Positions 1-8,463 of a stretch of DNA of 64,000 nt are shown one piece after another. Every line of letters begins with the position of its first letter. The first letter of the stretch is position 1. The stretch lies in NCBI RefSeq assembly GCF_002261475.1, contig NZ_NEVN01000009.1, positions 1 through 64,000 of the forward strand, written 5' to 3'. Source of the DNA: Bordetella genomosp. 5 (GTDB taxonomy: Bacteria > Pseudomonadota > Gammaproteobacteria > Burkholderiales > Burkholderiaceae_B). The notes below the pieces were generated by a model that saw only the letters and a program-made list of their open reading frames with translations, searched no databases and had not been told where the DNA came from. The translations under genes were made by a program, and so were the position numbers.

Positions 1-176
1 ATAACACAGTTTTTGCAGATCGTGCAACTCAGTGCGCACAATTTGCAGCTCACCGTGCAACGCTGGAATTCGGTAAGCCCTTTCGGACAACCTCGGAAGC
101 AAGCTTCCGTTCCTGCGCTGAAAGCCCCGTTTCGCGCCTCGCGTCCCACTCAGGTGGCAACCGCTTTGAGGCCGGC

Positions 177-230
177 TAAACAGCACTTGCCGCTTCGGCT
201 TCGTTGTTCACACTGTTGTGTGAGCAGCGA
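177..230 (-). promoter_or_regulatory. rRNA-type leader: boxB-like hairpin and boxA-like element
   Basis: Read leftward, just after the predicted start of transcription, positions 230-201 form a hairpin with a 13-bp stem (two G-U pairs) and a 4-nt loop. It is followed at 185-177 by TGCTGTTTA, one mismatch from the E. coli rrn boxA core TGCTCTTTA. A hairpin (boxB) followed by boxA is the layout of rRNA antitermination leaders. Inference: a 16S rRNA gene starts shortly beyond the left edge. A second small inverted repeat lies at 95-108. The rRNA itself is not in the window. Confidence 0.45.
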
Positions 231-239
231 AGGGGGCGA

Positions 240-267
240 ACTATAGCATGGTTTTTGGGCTTGTCAA
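240..267 (-). promoter_or_regulatory. Strong sigma-70 promoter pointing left, GC-rich discriminator
   Basis: On the minus strand a perfect -35 TTGACA (267-262) and a -10 TATAGT (245-240) are separated by 16 bp. The -10 is followed by a C-rich stretch, as in stringently controlled stable-RNA promoters. Nothing on this strand inside the window is a protein gene that it could serve, so its target lies left of base 1. Together with the boxA-like leader this suggests an rRNA operon promoter. Confidence 0.65.
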
Positions 268-735
268 AACGAAGTCATGGGAAACCCGTAAAGTTTTCGC
301 CCCCGCCATGTGGTTCGTACTGCCCTCTCCCGCTGCCCTCGGATGGGCAATTGGGGACAATACCTTTTGCGTTCAAGGACTTGGCCCTGTTTTCACGCCG
401 TCTGCGCAGGGTGTTCCGTTACTTAACGGGCCAAATAATGGCGCGAAAAATAATTTTGATCGCGCGCACCGTAGGTTGGGATGGCGTGGGCAGCGCCTGG
501 ATTCCGCATCGCCGGGTGGGCGCCGCGGCGCGTCAGCCCTCTATATAAGTGCCCCGGGCAATTGATATGTCGACGGGCGCGGATCCGGACGGTCTGAGCG
601 GAGCCGGATCCGGTGCAGCGGGATGCGCGGCGCAGCGTGTCCGTCTTCTACTTCTATATACAGGCGGTGCTATTCCGGGAAGGCTTCTATATATAGGGCG
701 AGGATTGACCGGTTGGGCCTAGGGGCCTGGACCCG
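268..735. other. Non-coding stretch without a recognisable gene
   Basis: No open frame here has a recognisable protein or a plausible ribosome binding site. Visible elements are an AT-richer patch around 430-455, an octamer TCTATATA near 540 and again near 650 and 690, and two GGATCCGG copies near 580-612. These could be promoter or protein-binding elements, but no function can be assigned. Confidence 0.4.
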
Positions 736-788
736 GTGCCCGGCGCCCGTTGCCCGGCGCCCGTTGCCCGGCGCCCGGCGCCCGGCGC
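736..788. repeat. GC-rich 14-bp tandem array
   Basis: A short array built from GCCCGGCGCCCGTT units that shorten to GCCCGGC units at its right end. It is strongly GC-rich and self-complementary, and it lies in a non-coding region directly left of two other repeat arrays. It may be a slippage-prone tract. No function is evident. Confidence 0.6.
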
Positions 789-900
789 TCCGTCGCACCC
801 GACGCAACGTGTCGTCTCTCTGTAGGCGGCCCAATATAGAGAAAGGGCCTGAGAGTAAGGGCCTAATAGTGAGAAGGGCTTGATAGAGAGAAAGGGCCCA

Positions 901-1118
901 CTATAGATAAGGCACCGTGCTAGTAGATAAGACAGCGCGCTAGTAGATAAGGCACCGTGCTGGTAGGTAAGCTGCGCGCTACTAGATAAGGCACCGGGCT
1001 GGTAGGTAAGCTGCGCGCTAGTAGATAAGGCGCCGTGCTAGTAGGTAAGGCAGCGCGCTCGTAGATAAGGCACCGCGCTAGTAGGTAAGGCAGCGCGCCG
1101 GTAGATAAGGCACCGGAC
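901..1118. repeat. Eleven-unit alternating 20-bp tandem repeat
   Basis: Eleven units of 19-20 bp start at 901, 921, 941, 961, 980, 1000, 1019, 1039, 1059, 1079 and 1099. Odd units contain GATAAGG(C)RCCG; even units contain GRTAAG with CAGCGCGC or CTGCGCGC. The array is therefore a 40-bp A/B dimer repeat ending on an A unit. A degenerate purine-rich repeat (GAGAAAGGGCC type) precedes it at about 834-900. Units have no spacers, so this is not a CRISPR array. The 20-bp period is close to two helical turns, which would place each unit on the same DNA face. Confidence 0.85.
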
Positions 1119-1220
1119 CAGCGGGAGCCCGCATAGGCGCCGTGCGAGCGAGAGCCGGCATCGAAAAGCATCGCGTGAACAACCCGCACCGGCCCGCCTC
1201 GGGATCCCGGAGTGCGCCGC

Positions 1221-1463
1221 CTACCAGAGATGGGGCTCGCGCAGATTGCGCTGACGGCGCAGGGCTTCGCATTCGTTCCAGGCGTTGACCTCCGGCGGCA
1301 GGCCCATGTCGCGCAGGAGCCGCGGGTCGAGATCGGCCGCGTTGACAGACGCTACCGGGGCGCCCGCCCACTCGACCACGCGAGCAACTACCGACCGCAC
1401 CCAGGACGCGATGGACCGCGGCGCCCCCTGCGGGTGAGACACATACGATTCGCTGATAGACAT
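1221..1463 (-). CDS. DUF1127 domain protein
   Basis: An 80-residue protein whose C-terminal half contains the DUF1127 signature LDPRLLRDMGL. DUF1127 proteins are small, often stress- or growth-phase-linked, and some related YjiS-like proteins bind RNA; the role here is unknown. The start chosen is the ATG at 1463, preceded by GGGAG at good spacing. An upstream in-frame start would add 25 residues without a ribosome binding site. It is divergent from a GcvA-type LysR gene across a 274-bp AT-richer intergenic region, so the LysR protein probably controls it. The N-terminal half is not typical of the family. Confidence 0.75.
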   Translation of the reverse strand: MSISESYVSHPQGAPRSIASWVRSVVARVVEWAGAPVASVNAADLDPRLLRDMGLPPEVNAWNECEALRRQRNLREPHLW

Positions 1464-1737
1464 GGCAACGCTCCCGATTAGGTATGCGTTCAGAATATCT
1501 ATACAGACCTGCCGCGAAAATCGATATATTGTGGCCAATATGGTTAGTAAATCCGACCGTTTTGGCGGCTATACCGTGGCGACAACCCTTGCCTGCCTGG
1601 CCGGCGAACGAGGCACCTGCCTTCCTGGGAAGACGAGGTCCTGCTCCTTTGGCGAGCGCTGCCCTCGCCTCCCCACCGAGATGGACACGTGACCTCCGCC
1701 GCGTCATGACGACAACCTTTATCGAGCCCTCGCGCCC

Positions 1738-2655
1738 ATGTCGAAAATTCCGTTGAACAGCCTGCCCGTGTTTCGCGCCGTGGCCGAAGGGGGCAATCTG
1801 CGCGCGGCCGCCACGGCGCTGCATCTCACACACAGCGCGGTCAGCCAGCAGATCCGTCATCTGGAAACGCGGCTCGGCACGCCGCTGTTCGACCGCGTGG
1901 GCCGCGGCATCCAGCTCAACGACGCGGGCCGCGCGTTGCTGGCGCGCGTGGGACCGGCGCTGGCGTTGATCGACGAGGGCACGCGCGCGGCGCAGGAAGC
2001 GGCGGCCGGCGCCACGGTGCGACTGAGGGTGAGCGTGTTGCCCTCCTTCGCGCAGCGCTGGCTGCTGCCGCGCATGGCGCGGTGGCGCGAGCGCCATCCG
2101 GAGCTCGTGCTGGAGGTCGAGACCTCGCAGCAACTGGCGGATCTTCAGCGGGATGGTTTCCATGCGGCGCTGCGCTACGGGCGGGGCCATTGGCCGGGGC
2201 TGGTGAGCGTGGCGCTTTTTCCCGCCCCCATGCCGATGGTGCTGGTGGGCTCGCCAGAGGCCGCGCAGCGTCTGGCGGGCGCCGAACCGGCGCAGTTCGC
2301 CCGCGAGCCGCTGCTGGGCGAACAGGGCTTATGGGAAAGTTGGTTTCATGCGGCGGGCGACCCGCGCCGCGTCGTGCCGGTGGCGGTGTTCAACGACGGC
2401 GGCATGTTGCTGCAGGCGGTGGAACAAGGCATGGGCATATCGCTGGTGCGCGAGCTGCTCGCGGCGGATGCGCTCGCCGAGGGGCGGCTCGTGCGCCTGT
2501 CGCCCCTGTCTATACCGTACGAAGGCGACCAGACCTATCACCTCGTCTATCGGCCGGAGTATGCCGACTGGCCGCCCGTGCAGGCCCTGCGCGCCTGGCT
2601 CGAGACCGAGATCACCCGCGCCGCAAGCCAGCTCGACGCGCGCGCGCCGCGTTGA
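1738..2655 (+). CDS. LysR family regulator, GcvA-like
   Basis: A 305-residue LysR-type transcriptional regulator. The winged helix-turn-helix fills residues 1-60, with the family pattern AAATALHLTHSAVSQQIRHL, and is followed by a linker helix and a periplasmic-binding-protein-like effector domain to about residue 295. The opening LNSLPVFRAVAEGGNLRAAA is typical of the GcvA group. Divergent from the DUF1127 gene; LysR regulators commonly act on the divergent neighbour. The effector is unknown. The last residues are basic and likely disordered. Confidence 0.9.
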   Translation: MSKIPLNSLPVFRAVAEGGNLRAAATALHLTHSAVSQQIRHLETRLGTPLFDRVGRGIQLNDAGRALLARVGPALALIDEGTRAAQEAAAGATVRLRVSVLPSFAQRWLLPRMARWRERHPELVLEVETSQQLADLQRDGFHAALRYGRGHWPGLVSVALFPAPMPMVLVGSPEAAQRLAGAEPAQFAREPLLGEQGLWESWFHAAGDPRRVVPVAVFNDGGMLLQAVEQGMGISLVRELLAADALAEGRLVRLSPLSIPYEGDQTYHLVYRPEYADWPPVQALRAWLETEITRAASQLDARAPR

Positions 2656-2706
2656 CGCGCTCGCCTGCATCCAGAGCAGCACGCGGCGCCGCAGGGCGCG
2701 CGGTTG

Positions 2707-2913
2707 CATGAGCTCGCGCATCAGCACGACGGATTCACGCGTTGAATCCACTCCGGTCAGGCACCCTGCGCGTCAGGACGACGGGACTGACGCCACCTTC
2801 CGCGTCAGGGCCACCGGACTTACGCCACCTCACGCGTCAGAACCATGCGATTCACGCATGGCATCCCGTTCCGATTACGCGACCTTGCGCGTCAGGGCCA
2901 CGGACTCGCGCAT
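2707..2913 (-). repeat. Five decayed copies of the CoA-transferase 3' end
   Basis: On the minus strand the last 39 bp of the CoA-transferase gene (2913-2875, encoding MRESVALTRKVA and stop) recur in degenerate form downstream at 2859-2820, 2819-2788, 2787-2757 and 2742-2707. Each copy keeps a core like CCTGACGCG followed by a purine-rich stretch. The copy at 2859-2820 even retains ATGCGTGAATC and the TAA stop. The array lies between the convergent LysR and CoA-transferase genes and looks like serial duplication followed by drift. Confidence 0.7.
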
Positions 2914-4392
2914 GGAATCCGTTTCGTTGAAGCGCTGGTGCCAAGAGAAGGCCTCTTCTAGCAGGTGCGGGGTCTGGCCGCCGCGTTCACAGGCGCGTTC
3001 GAAGTAGCTGGAGAGCGCATTGCGATACGAGGGGTGCACGCAGTGCGCGATGATGGCGCGGGCGCGCTCGCGCGGCGCCAGGCCACGCAGGTCGGCCAGG
3101 CCGCACTCGGTGACGATCACGTCGACGTCGTGCTCGTTGTGGTCGACGTGGGCCACCATCGGCACGATGCTGGAGATGTCGCCGTTCTTCGCCATGGACT
3201 TGGTCACGAAGATGGCCAGGTGCGCGTTGCGCGCGAAGTCGCCGGATCCGCCGATGCCGTTCATCATGTGCGTGCCGCCCACGTGGGTGGAGTTCACGTT
3301 GCCATAGATGTCGCATTCGAGCGCGGTATTGATGGCGATCACGCCCAGACGCCGCACGATTTCCGCAGCGTTGCTGATCTCTTGCGGGCGCAGCACGAGG
3401 CGCTCGCGGTAGTGATCCAGGTTATTGAGGATGCGCTCGTAGACCGGCGTGGACACGGTGATCGAAGAGGCCGACGCGAACGCCAGCTTGCCCTGGTCGA
3501 GCAGCGCGATGGCACTGTCCTGCAGCACCTCGGAATACATCGTCAGTCCGTCGAAGTCGCCTTCGCCGAAGCCATGCAGCACGGCGTTCGCGATGGTGCC
3601 GATGCCGGCCTGCAGGGGCAGCAGCGAACGGCTCAGGCGGCCGGCGCTGACCTCCGCACCGAGGAACGAAACGATGTGGCTCGCGATCGCCGCCGTTTCG
3701 TCGTCGGGCGGCAAGGCATTGGACGGGCTATCGGGCGCATCGGTGATCACGATGGCCCCGATCTTGGCGGGATCCACCTGGATGCAGGTCGTGCCGATGC
3801 GGTCGTGCGGCGCCAGCACCGGAAGCGGTGCGCGCGCGCCGTGCGGCGCAGGCACGTAAATGTCGTGCAGACCTTCGATCGCCGCCGGCACGCCGAGATT
3901 CAGCTCGACGATGACCGTGCGGGCCTGCTCGACGAAAGACGCGGAGTTGCCCACCGACATCGTCGGCACGATGCCGCCGTCCTCGGTGATCGCGGCGGCC
4001 TCGATGATGGCGACGTCGATCGGCCCGAGATGTCCGGCACGCAGGTGTTCGACCGTTTCGGAGAGATGCTGGTCGACGAACGCGATCTCGCCTTGATTGA
4101 TCTTGCGGCGCAACGTGGTGTCGACCTGGAACGGCATGCGTCGCGCGAGCACGCCGGCGTTCGCCAGCTGCTTGTCGGTGTCGTGACCCAGCGAGGCGCC
4201 GGTGATCAAAGTGATGCTGAGCGGCTCGTGCGCCGCGCGCTCGGCCAGGGCGGCCGGCACGGCCTTGCAGTCGCCGGCGCGGGTGAAGCCGCTCATGCCG
4301 ACCGTCATGCCGTTGGAAATCAAACGCGCGGCCTCCTGCGCGGTCGTGATGCGCGAGCGCAGGCCCTGATGACGGATACGTTCGATGTCCAT
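2875..4392 (-). CDS. Acetyl-CoA hydrolase/CoA-transferase family protein
   Basis: A 505-residue cytoplasmic class I CoA-transferase of the acetyl-CoA hydrolase / succinate CoA-transferase group (AarC, Cat1, ScpC relatives). It probably moves CoA between acetyl- or propionyl-CoA and succinate. Seen: GFTRAGDCKAVP near residues 35-46, the GIGTIANAVLHGF segment at 263-275, and YSE with Glu288 in the position of the catalytic glutamate that forms the glutamyl-CoA thioester. THMMNGIGGSGDF follows in the C-terminal half. The start at 4392 has AGGAGA upstream; a longer frame upstream is not family-like. It is divergent from a LysR gene that probably controls it. The gene end is the template of a decayed repeat array. 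Confidence 0.9.
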   Translation of the reverse strand: MDIERIRHQGLRSRITTAQEAARLISNGMTVGMSGFTRAGDCKAVPAALAERAAHEPLSITLITGASLGHDTDKQLANAGVLARRMPFQVDTTLRRKINQGEIAFVDQHLSETVEHLRAGHLGPIDVAIIEAAAITEDGGIVPTMSVGNSASFVEQARTVIVELNLGVPAAIEGLHDIYVPAPHGARAPLPVLAPHDRIGTTCIQVDPAKIGAIVITDAPDSPSNALPPDDETAAIASHIVSFLGAEVSAGRLSRSLLPLQAGIGTIANAVLHGFGEGDFDGLTMYSEVLQDSAIALLDQGKLAFASASSITVSTPVYERILNNLDHYRERLVLRPQEISNAAEIVRRLGVIAINTALECDIYGNVNSTHVGGTHMMNGIGGSGDFARNAHLAIFVTKSMAKNGDISSIVPMVAHVDHNEHDVDVIVTECGLADLRGLAPRERARAIIAHCVHPSYRNALSSYFERACERGGQTPHLLEEAFSWHQRFNETDSMRESVALTRKVA

Positions 4393-4626
4393 TGCGTGTC
4401 TCCTGATTCTTGAGCCGCGGCGGGCGGGCCGGATCGGGGAACCAGAAACGACACGTCTCCCGCCGAGGTCCGGACACCTTCTGCCGTGGTGTTTTCCGAT
4501 GCGCCCGGCCGCCGAAAATGTGGCGGGCAGGCTGCCTGGCCGCAGTATAGGAACGAGCCGAGTCAAATACGCAATGACTTAAAATCATGCAAATCAGTCG
4601 GTATTTTCATCAATTGGGTACGCCCC

Positions 4627-5553
4627 ATGGACATCCGCGCCCTGCGCTACTTCGTCGAAACCGTTCGAACCGCCAGCTTCACGCAGGCGGCACGCACGCT
4701 GTACGTGACGCAATCGACGGTCAGCAAGATGATCCGGCAGCTCGAGGAAGAGATCGGCACGCCGCTGCTGATCCGCGACGGCCACACGGCCCGCCCCACG
4801 GATACGGGACGCGTGGTGTACGAGCGCGGCCTGCATATCTTGGGCGCGATGCGCCAGCTCAACGCCGAAGTGCGCGAGACCGTGGATCTGCGCCGAGGCG
4901 AGCTCGAGGTGGGCATTCCGCCGATGATCAATCTGCTGTTCATTCCGGTGGTGCAGGCGTTTCGCGAACGGCACCCCGAGATCCGGCTGCAGCTGCGGGA
5001 AGGCACCGGGCAGGCCGTGGAACGGCTGGTCACCGCCAACGAACTGGAGATCGGCGCAACGGTGTTGCCGGTGCAGACGCCGAGTCCGCTCGAGACGCTG
5101 CGCTTCGGCAGTTATCCGCTTGCCGTGGTGGGACCGGCGCACGCGTCGTGGGCAGAAGGCAAAGCCCTGCCGCTGTCGGCGCTCAGGAATGAGCCGCTGT
5201 TGCTGCCCACCGATGACTTCGCGCTGACCCGCCGCCTGCGTCAGGCCTGCCTGGACGCGGGCTTTACCCCGCAGATCGCGGCGCAGAGCGCGCACTGGGA
5301 TTTTCTGGCCGCGATGGCGGCCGCCGGCCTGGGCACGGCCATCCTGCCCGAGCCGCTGGTCCAGCGTCTGAAGCCGCGCGGCACCCGCACCGCCCGGATC
5401 GCCCGCGGCGGGGTGCAATGGGAGGTCGGACACATCTGGCTGCGCGATCGTTACCTGTCGTACGCCGCTCGGGCCTGGCTCGACACCTGCCGCGAGGTGT
5501 TGGGCGTGGCGCCACGCTCCCGCCGCGCCCCCCCCGCCACGCCGCCGGACTGA
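4627..5553 (+). CDS. LysR family regulator beside CoA-transferase
   Basis: A 308-residue LysR-type regulator. The N-terminal HTH has MDIRALRYFVETVRTASFTQ and STVSKMIRQLEEEIG; a type 2 effector-binding domain follows from about residue 90. It belongs to the CynR/CbbR-like branch that opens with the MDIRALRYF pattern. The ATG at 4627 matches the usual LysR start, and upstream in-frame codons are not homologous. It is divergent from the CoA-transferase gene across about 230 bp, suggesting control by an acid or CoA-ester-related signal; the effector is not known. The C-terminal tail is rich in Arg, Pro and Ala and probably disordered. Confidence 0.9.
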   Translation: MDIRALRYFVETVRTASFTQAARTLYVTQSTVSKMIRQLEEEIGTPLLIRDGHTARPTDTGRVVYERGLHILGAMRQLNAEVRETVDLRRGELEVGIPPMINLLFIPVVQAFRERHPEIRLQLREGTGQAVERLVTANELEIGATVLPVQTPSPLETLRFGSYPLAVVGPAHASWAEGKALPLSALRNEPLLLPTDDFALTRRLRQACLDAGFTPQIAAQSAHWDFLAAMAAAGLGTAILPEPLVQRLKPRGTRTARIARGGVQWEVGHIWLRDRYLSYAARAWLDTCREVLGVAPRSRRAPPATPPD

Positions 5554-5791
5554 GCGTCAGGCCCGCCAGGCGCGGCGCCCGCCGGAGCGGCTACGGACCC
5601 ACGCCGCCCGCCGGACGGCCGTTCACCCATAGAGCGGGCGTGGGCGGCGGCCGGGCACCCGTCAAATTCTGTTGCAAGGCGTTGAACACCCACGGTGTGT
5701 CCGGGCTATGCTGCCGCGATCGGGCCGCGCCGCGCGAGGCTTGACCCGCACCCTGATCCGAATTGCCGCGCCCCTCGAGGGGCGCTCCGAC

Positions 5792-8248
5792 ATGACATCG
5801 ACCCCATTCCATCGTTTGCCCGCGGCGGCGCCCTTCGCGACGTCACGGCACCTCTGGCACCTGCTGTTCGTCCTGCTGCTCGCCATGTGCGTGATGGCGC
5901 CGGCGGCCGTGCACGCGCAGCCCGCCAGCACCATCGACATCAAGGAAGCCGACGCCAAGCTGACCGCGGCGCGGCAGGACATCGACGGCCTGCGCAAGGG
6001 CCTGGACAAGCTCACCGATGATGCCGAGCTGGTACAGCGCCGCGCCGACGCGCTCGACATCCAGAATCGCGCGGAGGGCCTCGCGGAAGCGTTGGCGCCG
6101 CAATTGGCCAGCGTGGCCGCCCGGCTCACCGAGCTGGGCAAGCCCACCGAGGGCGGCAAGGAAGCCCCCGATGTCGCGCAGCAGCGCGCCCAGCTCGAGA
6201 AGTCCAATCGCGATCTCGATGCGCAGGTGAAGCTGGCCCGACTGTTGTCGGTTGAAGCGGCCCAGACCGCCGAACAGATTTCGGCCATGCGGCGCACGCA
6301 GTTCCAGGCGCGCCTGGGCGAGCGGCGCGATTCCTTCGTGTCCTCGTCGTTCTGGTCGGAGCTGCGCGGGGACCTGCCGCGCGATCTCGATCGCATGGCG
6401 GATCTGCGCCAGGACGTGGGCGCCATGGTGACCGCCACGCCGGGATGGGGCTGGCTGGTGCTGGCCCTGCTCGCGGTGGCGGTGCTGACCCTGCGTTACT
6501 GGTTCGACAAACTGATCGTCCGGTTGACGGCCAGCCGCGTGCCGCCCGGCCGCCTGCGCCGGTCCTTCCTGGCCGTAGCGATCGTGATGCTCTCGATTGC
6601 CACGCCGGGCCTGATCGCCGAGTTCTTCAAGATCGGCCTAGTGTGGCGTGCGGAAGTGGGCGACGCGACCCAGAGCCTGCTCGATGGCCTGGTGGCGATG
6701 GTGTGTTTTGGCGGTTACGTGACCGGCCTGGGCTACGCACTGCTCTCCCCCGACCGGCCCTCGTGGCGGCTGCCCCCGATTCCGGACGAGGTGGCCCGCG
6801 GTCTGCGCTGGGCGCCGGCCATGCTGGGCACCCTCGTCATCATCGTCTGGCTCGCCGAACGGCTGCCGATCCTGCTCAATACCAGCCTGACATCGACGAT
6901 CGCGCTCAATAGTTTCGTGGTGGCGCTGCTGGGCATTCTGATGCTGTGGACCCTGCTCCGCGCCGAACGTCTGCGCCGCGCGTCGCAGACGACCGAAGAG
7001 GGCCAGCCGCCGGCGCCGCGCCCGCTCTGGATCGCGGCGCTCAGCACCGTGGCCTGGGTCGTGCTCGTCTTCAGCCTGCTTGCCATGCTGATCGGCTACG
7101 CGGCGCTCGGCAGCTTCGTAATCCGCCAATCCTTCTGGACGCTGGTGGTGCTGACGACGGCGTATCTCGCTTCGGTGCTGATCGAAGACGGCTTTTCGAC
7201 GCTGCTCGGCTCCAACGCGCAGCCCAAGGACGGTGAGCCCGCCCAATCCCGCATCCGCATCCAGGCGGCGGTGCTGCTCTCGGGCGTGGGCCGGGTGCTC
7301 GTGATCATGACCGCGGCGGTGATGCTGCTCGCGCCGTTCGGCGAAGGCCCGGCCGACCTGGCGCACCGGTTCGACCAGCTGCACCGGGGCCTGCAGATCG
7401 GCGAGGTGCAATTGCGTCCGGGCGCGCTGGTACAGGCGCTGCTGGTGCTGGCGCTCAGCCTGGTCGCGGTGCGCCTGCTCAAGCGCTGGCTGACCAACCG
7501 CTATCTGCCGAGCACCGAGCTCGACCCCGGCATGCAGATTTCGGCCGCCACGCTGTTCGGTTATGCGGGCGTGGTGATCGCGGTGGCGCTGGCGTTGTCG
7601 GCGCTGGGCATCGGTCTGGAACGGGTGGCCTGGATCGCCAGTGCGCTGTCGGTCGGTATCGGTTTCGGCCTGCAAGCGGTGGTGCAGAATTTCGTGTCGG
7701 GCCTGATCCTGCTGGCGGAACGGCCGGTCAAGGTCGGAGACTGGGTGTCGCTGGGCGGCGTGGAAGGCGACATCCTGCGCATCAATGTGCGCGCGACCGA
7801 GATCCAGATGGGGGATCGGTCGACGGTGATCGTGCCGAATTCGGAATTCATTACCAAGACCGTGCGCAACGTCACGCATGCGAACCCGCTCGGCCTGGTG
7901 CAGATCAAGCTGCCGATGCCGCTGTCGACGCCGCCCCAGCAGGTCAAGCAGCTGCTGCTGGACGCCTTCGGTGCGCATCAAGATATCCTGAGTGCCCCCG
8001 AGCCCAGCGTATTCCTCGACGGCTTCGACGCCGGCCACCTGGTGTTCAAGGCCACGGCCTACGTGAGTTCGCCGCGCCTCGCGTATGGCGTGCGCAGCGC
8101 GATTCTGTTCGACGTGCTGCAGCGCCTGTCCGATGCCAAGCTCGAAATGGCGCCGCCAGCGACGATGCTGCTGCGCGACGAGCCGTCGATCGCGCCGGCG
8201 CCCATCACGCAGGCCGCCGCCGATCCGCGTACGCCCGAGCCACGCTGA
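5792..8248 (+). CDS. Large mechanosensitive channel, DUF3772 plus MscS
   Basis: An 818-residue inner-membrane channel of the large MscS/KefA type, expected to release solutes on hypo-osmotic shock. A signal peptide ends near AHA at residue 42. A long periplasmic coiled-coil region follows (about 45-190, the DUF3772-type region), then a chain of transmembrane helices. The MscS core lies in the C-terminal third: pore helix with GFGLQAVVQNFVSG, then a beta domain with RPVKVGDWV and the conserved VIVPNSEF, then an alpha/beta cytoplasmic end. The start at 5792 places a proper signal peptide at the N-terminus. It appears to be a single-gene unit. Substrate preference cannot be read from sequence. 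Confidence 0.9.
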   Translation: MTSTPFHRLPAAAPFATSRHLWHLLFVLLLAMCVMAPAAVHAQPASTIDIKEADAKLTAARQDIDGLRKGLDKLTDDAELVQRRADALDIQNRAEGLAEALAPQLASVAARLTELGKPTEGGKEAPDVAQQRAQLEKSNRDLDAQVKLARLLSVEAAQTAEQISAMRRTQFQARLGERRDSFVSSSFWSELRGDLPRDLDRMADLRQDVGAMVTATPGWGWLVLALLAVAVLTLRYWFDKLIVRLTASRVPPGRLRRSFLAVAIVMLSIATPGLIAEFFKIGLVWRAEVGDATQSLLDGLVAMVCFGGYVTGLGYALLSPDRPSWRLPPIPDEVARGLRWAPAMLGTLVIIVWLAERLPILLNTSLTSTIALNSFVVALLGILMLWTLLRAERLRRASQTTEEGQPPAPRPLWIAALSTVAWVVLVFSLLAMLIGYAALGSFVIRQSFWTLVVLTTAYLASVLIEDGFSTLLGSNAQPKDGEPAQSRIRIQAAVLLSGVGRVLVIMTAAVMLLAPFGEGPADLAHRFDQLHRGLQIGEVQLRPGALVQALLVLALSLVAVRLLKRWLTNRYLPSTELDPGMQISAATLFGYAGVVIAVALALSALGIGLERVAWIASALSVGIGFGLQAVVQNFVSGLILLAERPVKVGDWVSLGGVEGDILRINVRATEIQMGDRSTVIVPNSEFITKTVRNVTHANPLGLVQIKLPMPLSTPPQQVKQLLLDAFGAHQDILSAPEPSVFLDGFDAGHLVFKATAYVSSPRLAYGVRSAILFDVLQRLSDAKLEMAPPATMLLRDEPSIAPAPITQAAADPRTPEPR

Positions 8249-8346
8249 GCCGCGCTGGAGTCGAGCCGCGCGAAGTCGAGCGATGGGTTGGCCCTCAGGC
8301 TGCGCCTTCGGTGGGATGCTCGCGCCGCTTCTATCTCGGCGCGGTC

Positions 8347-8377
8347 AAAAAAAAGACGCCCCCGCAAAGGGGGGCGC
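8347..8377 (-). terminator. Rho-independent terminator, leftward
   Basis: Read leftward, a GC-rich stem (8376-8369 with 8363-8357) and a short loop are followed by eight T residues (8354-8347). It lies about 90 bp beyond the stop of the secreted-protein gene at 8464 and fits as the end of that two-gene unit. Confidence 0.8.
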
Positions 8378-8463
8378 GTGGAACGCTGCGTTTGGCCCGC
8401 CTCTTTTAGCGCGATCCCGGTGGCGCGGGCGGGCCGCCCGCGTGCCGGCTGCAGACATCGCGC

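Noticed and set aside
901-1118. CRISPR array
   Set aside because: Units are contiguous 19-20 bp repeats with no unique spacers, and no cas gene is present.
920-1189. Protein with LPYLLARSLPTS-type repeats on the minus strand
   Set aside because: It is only the translation of the non-coding tandem repeat; no ribosome binding site and no family.
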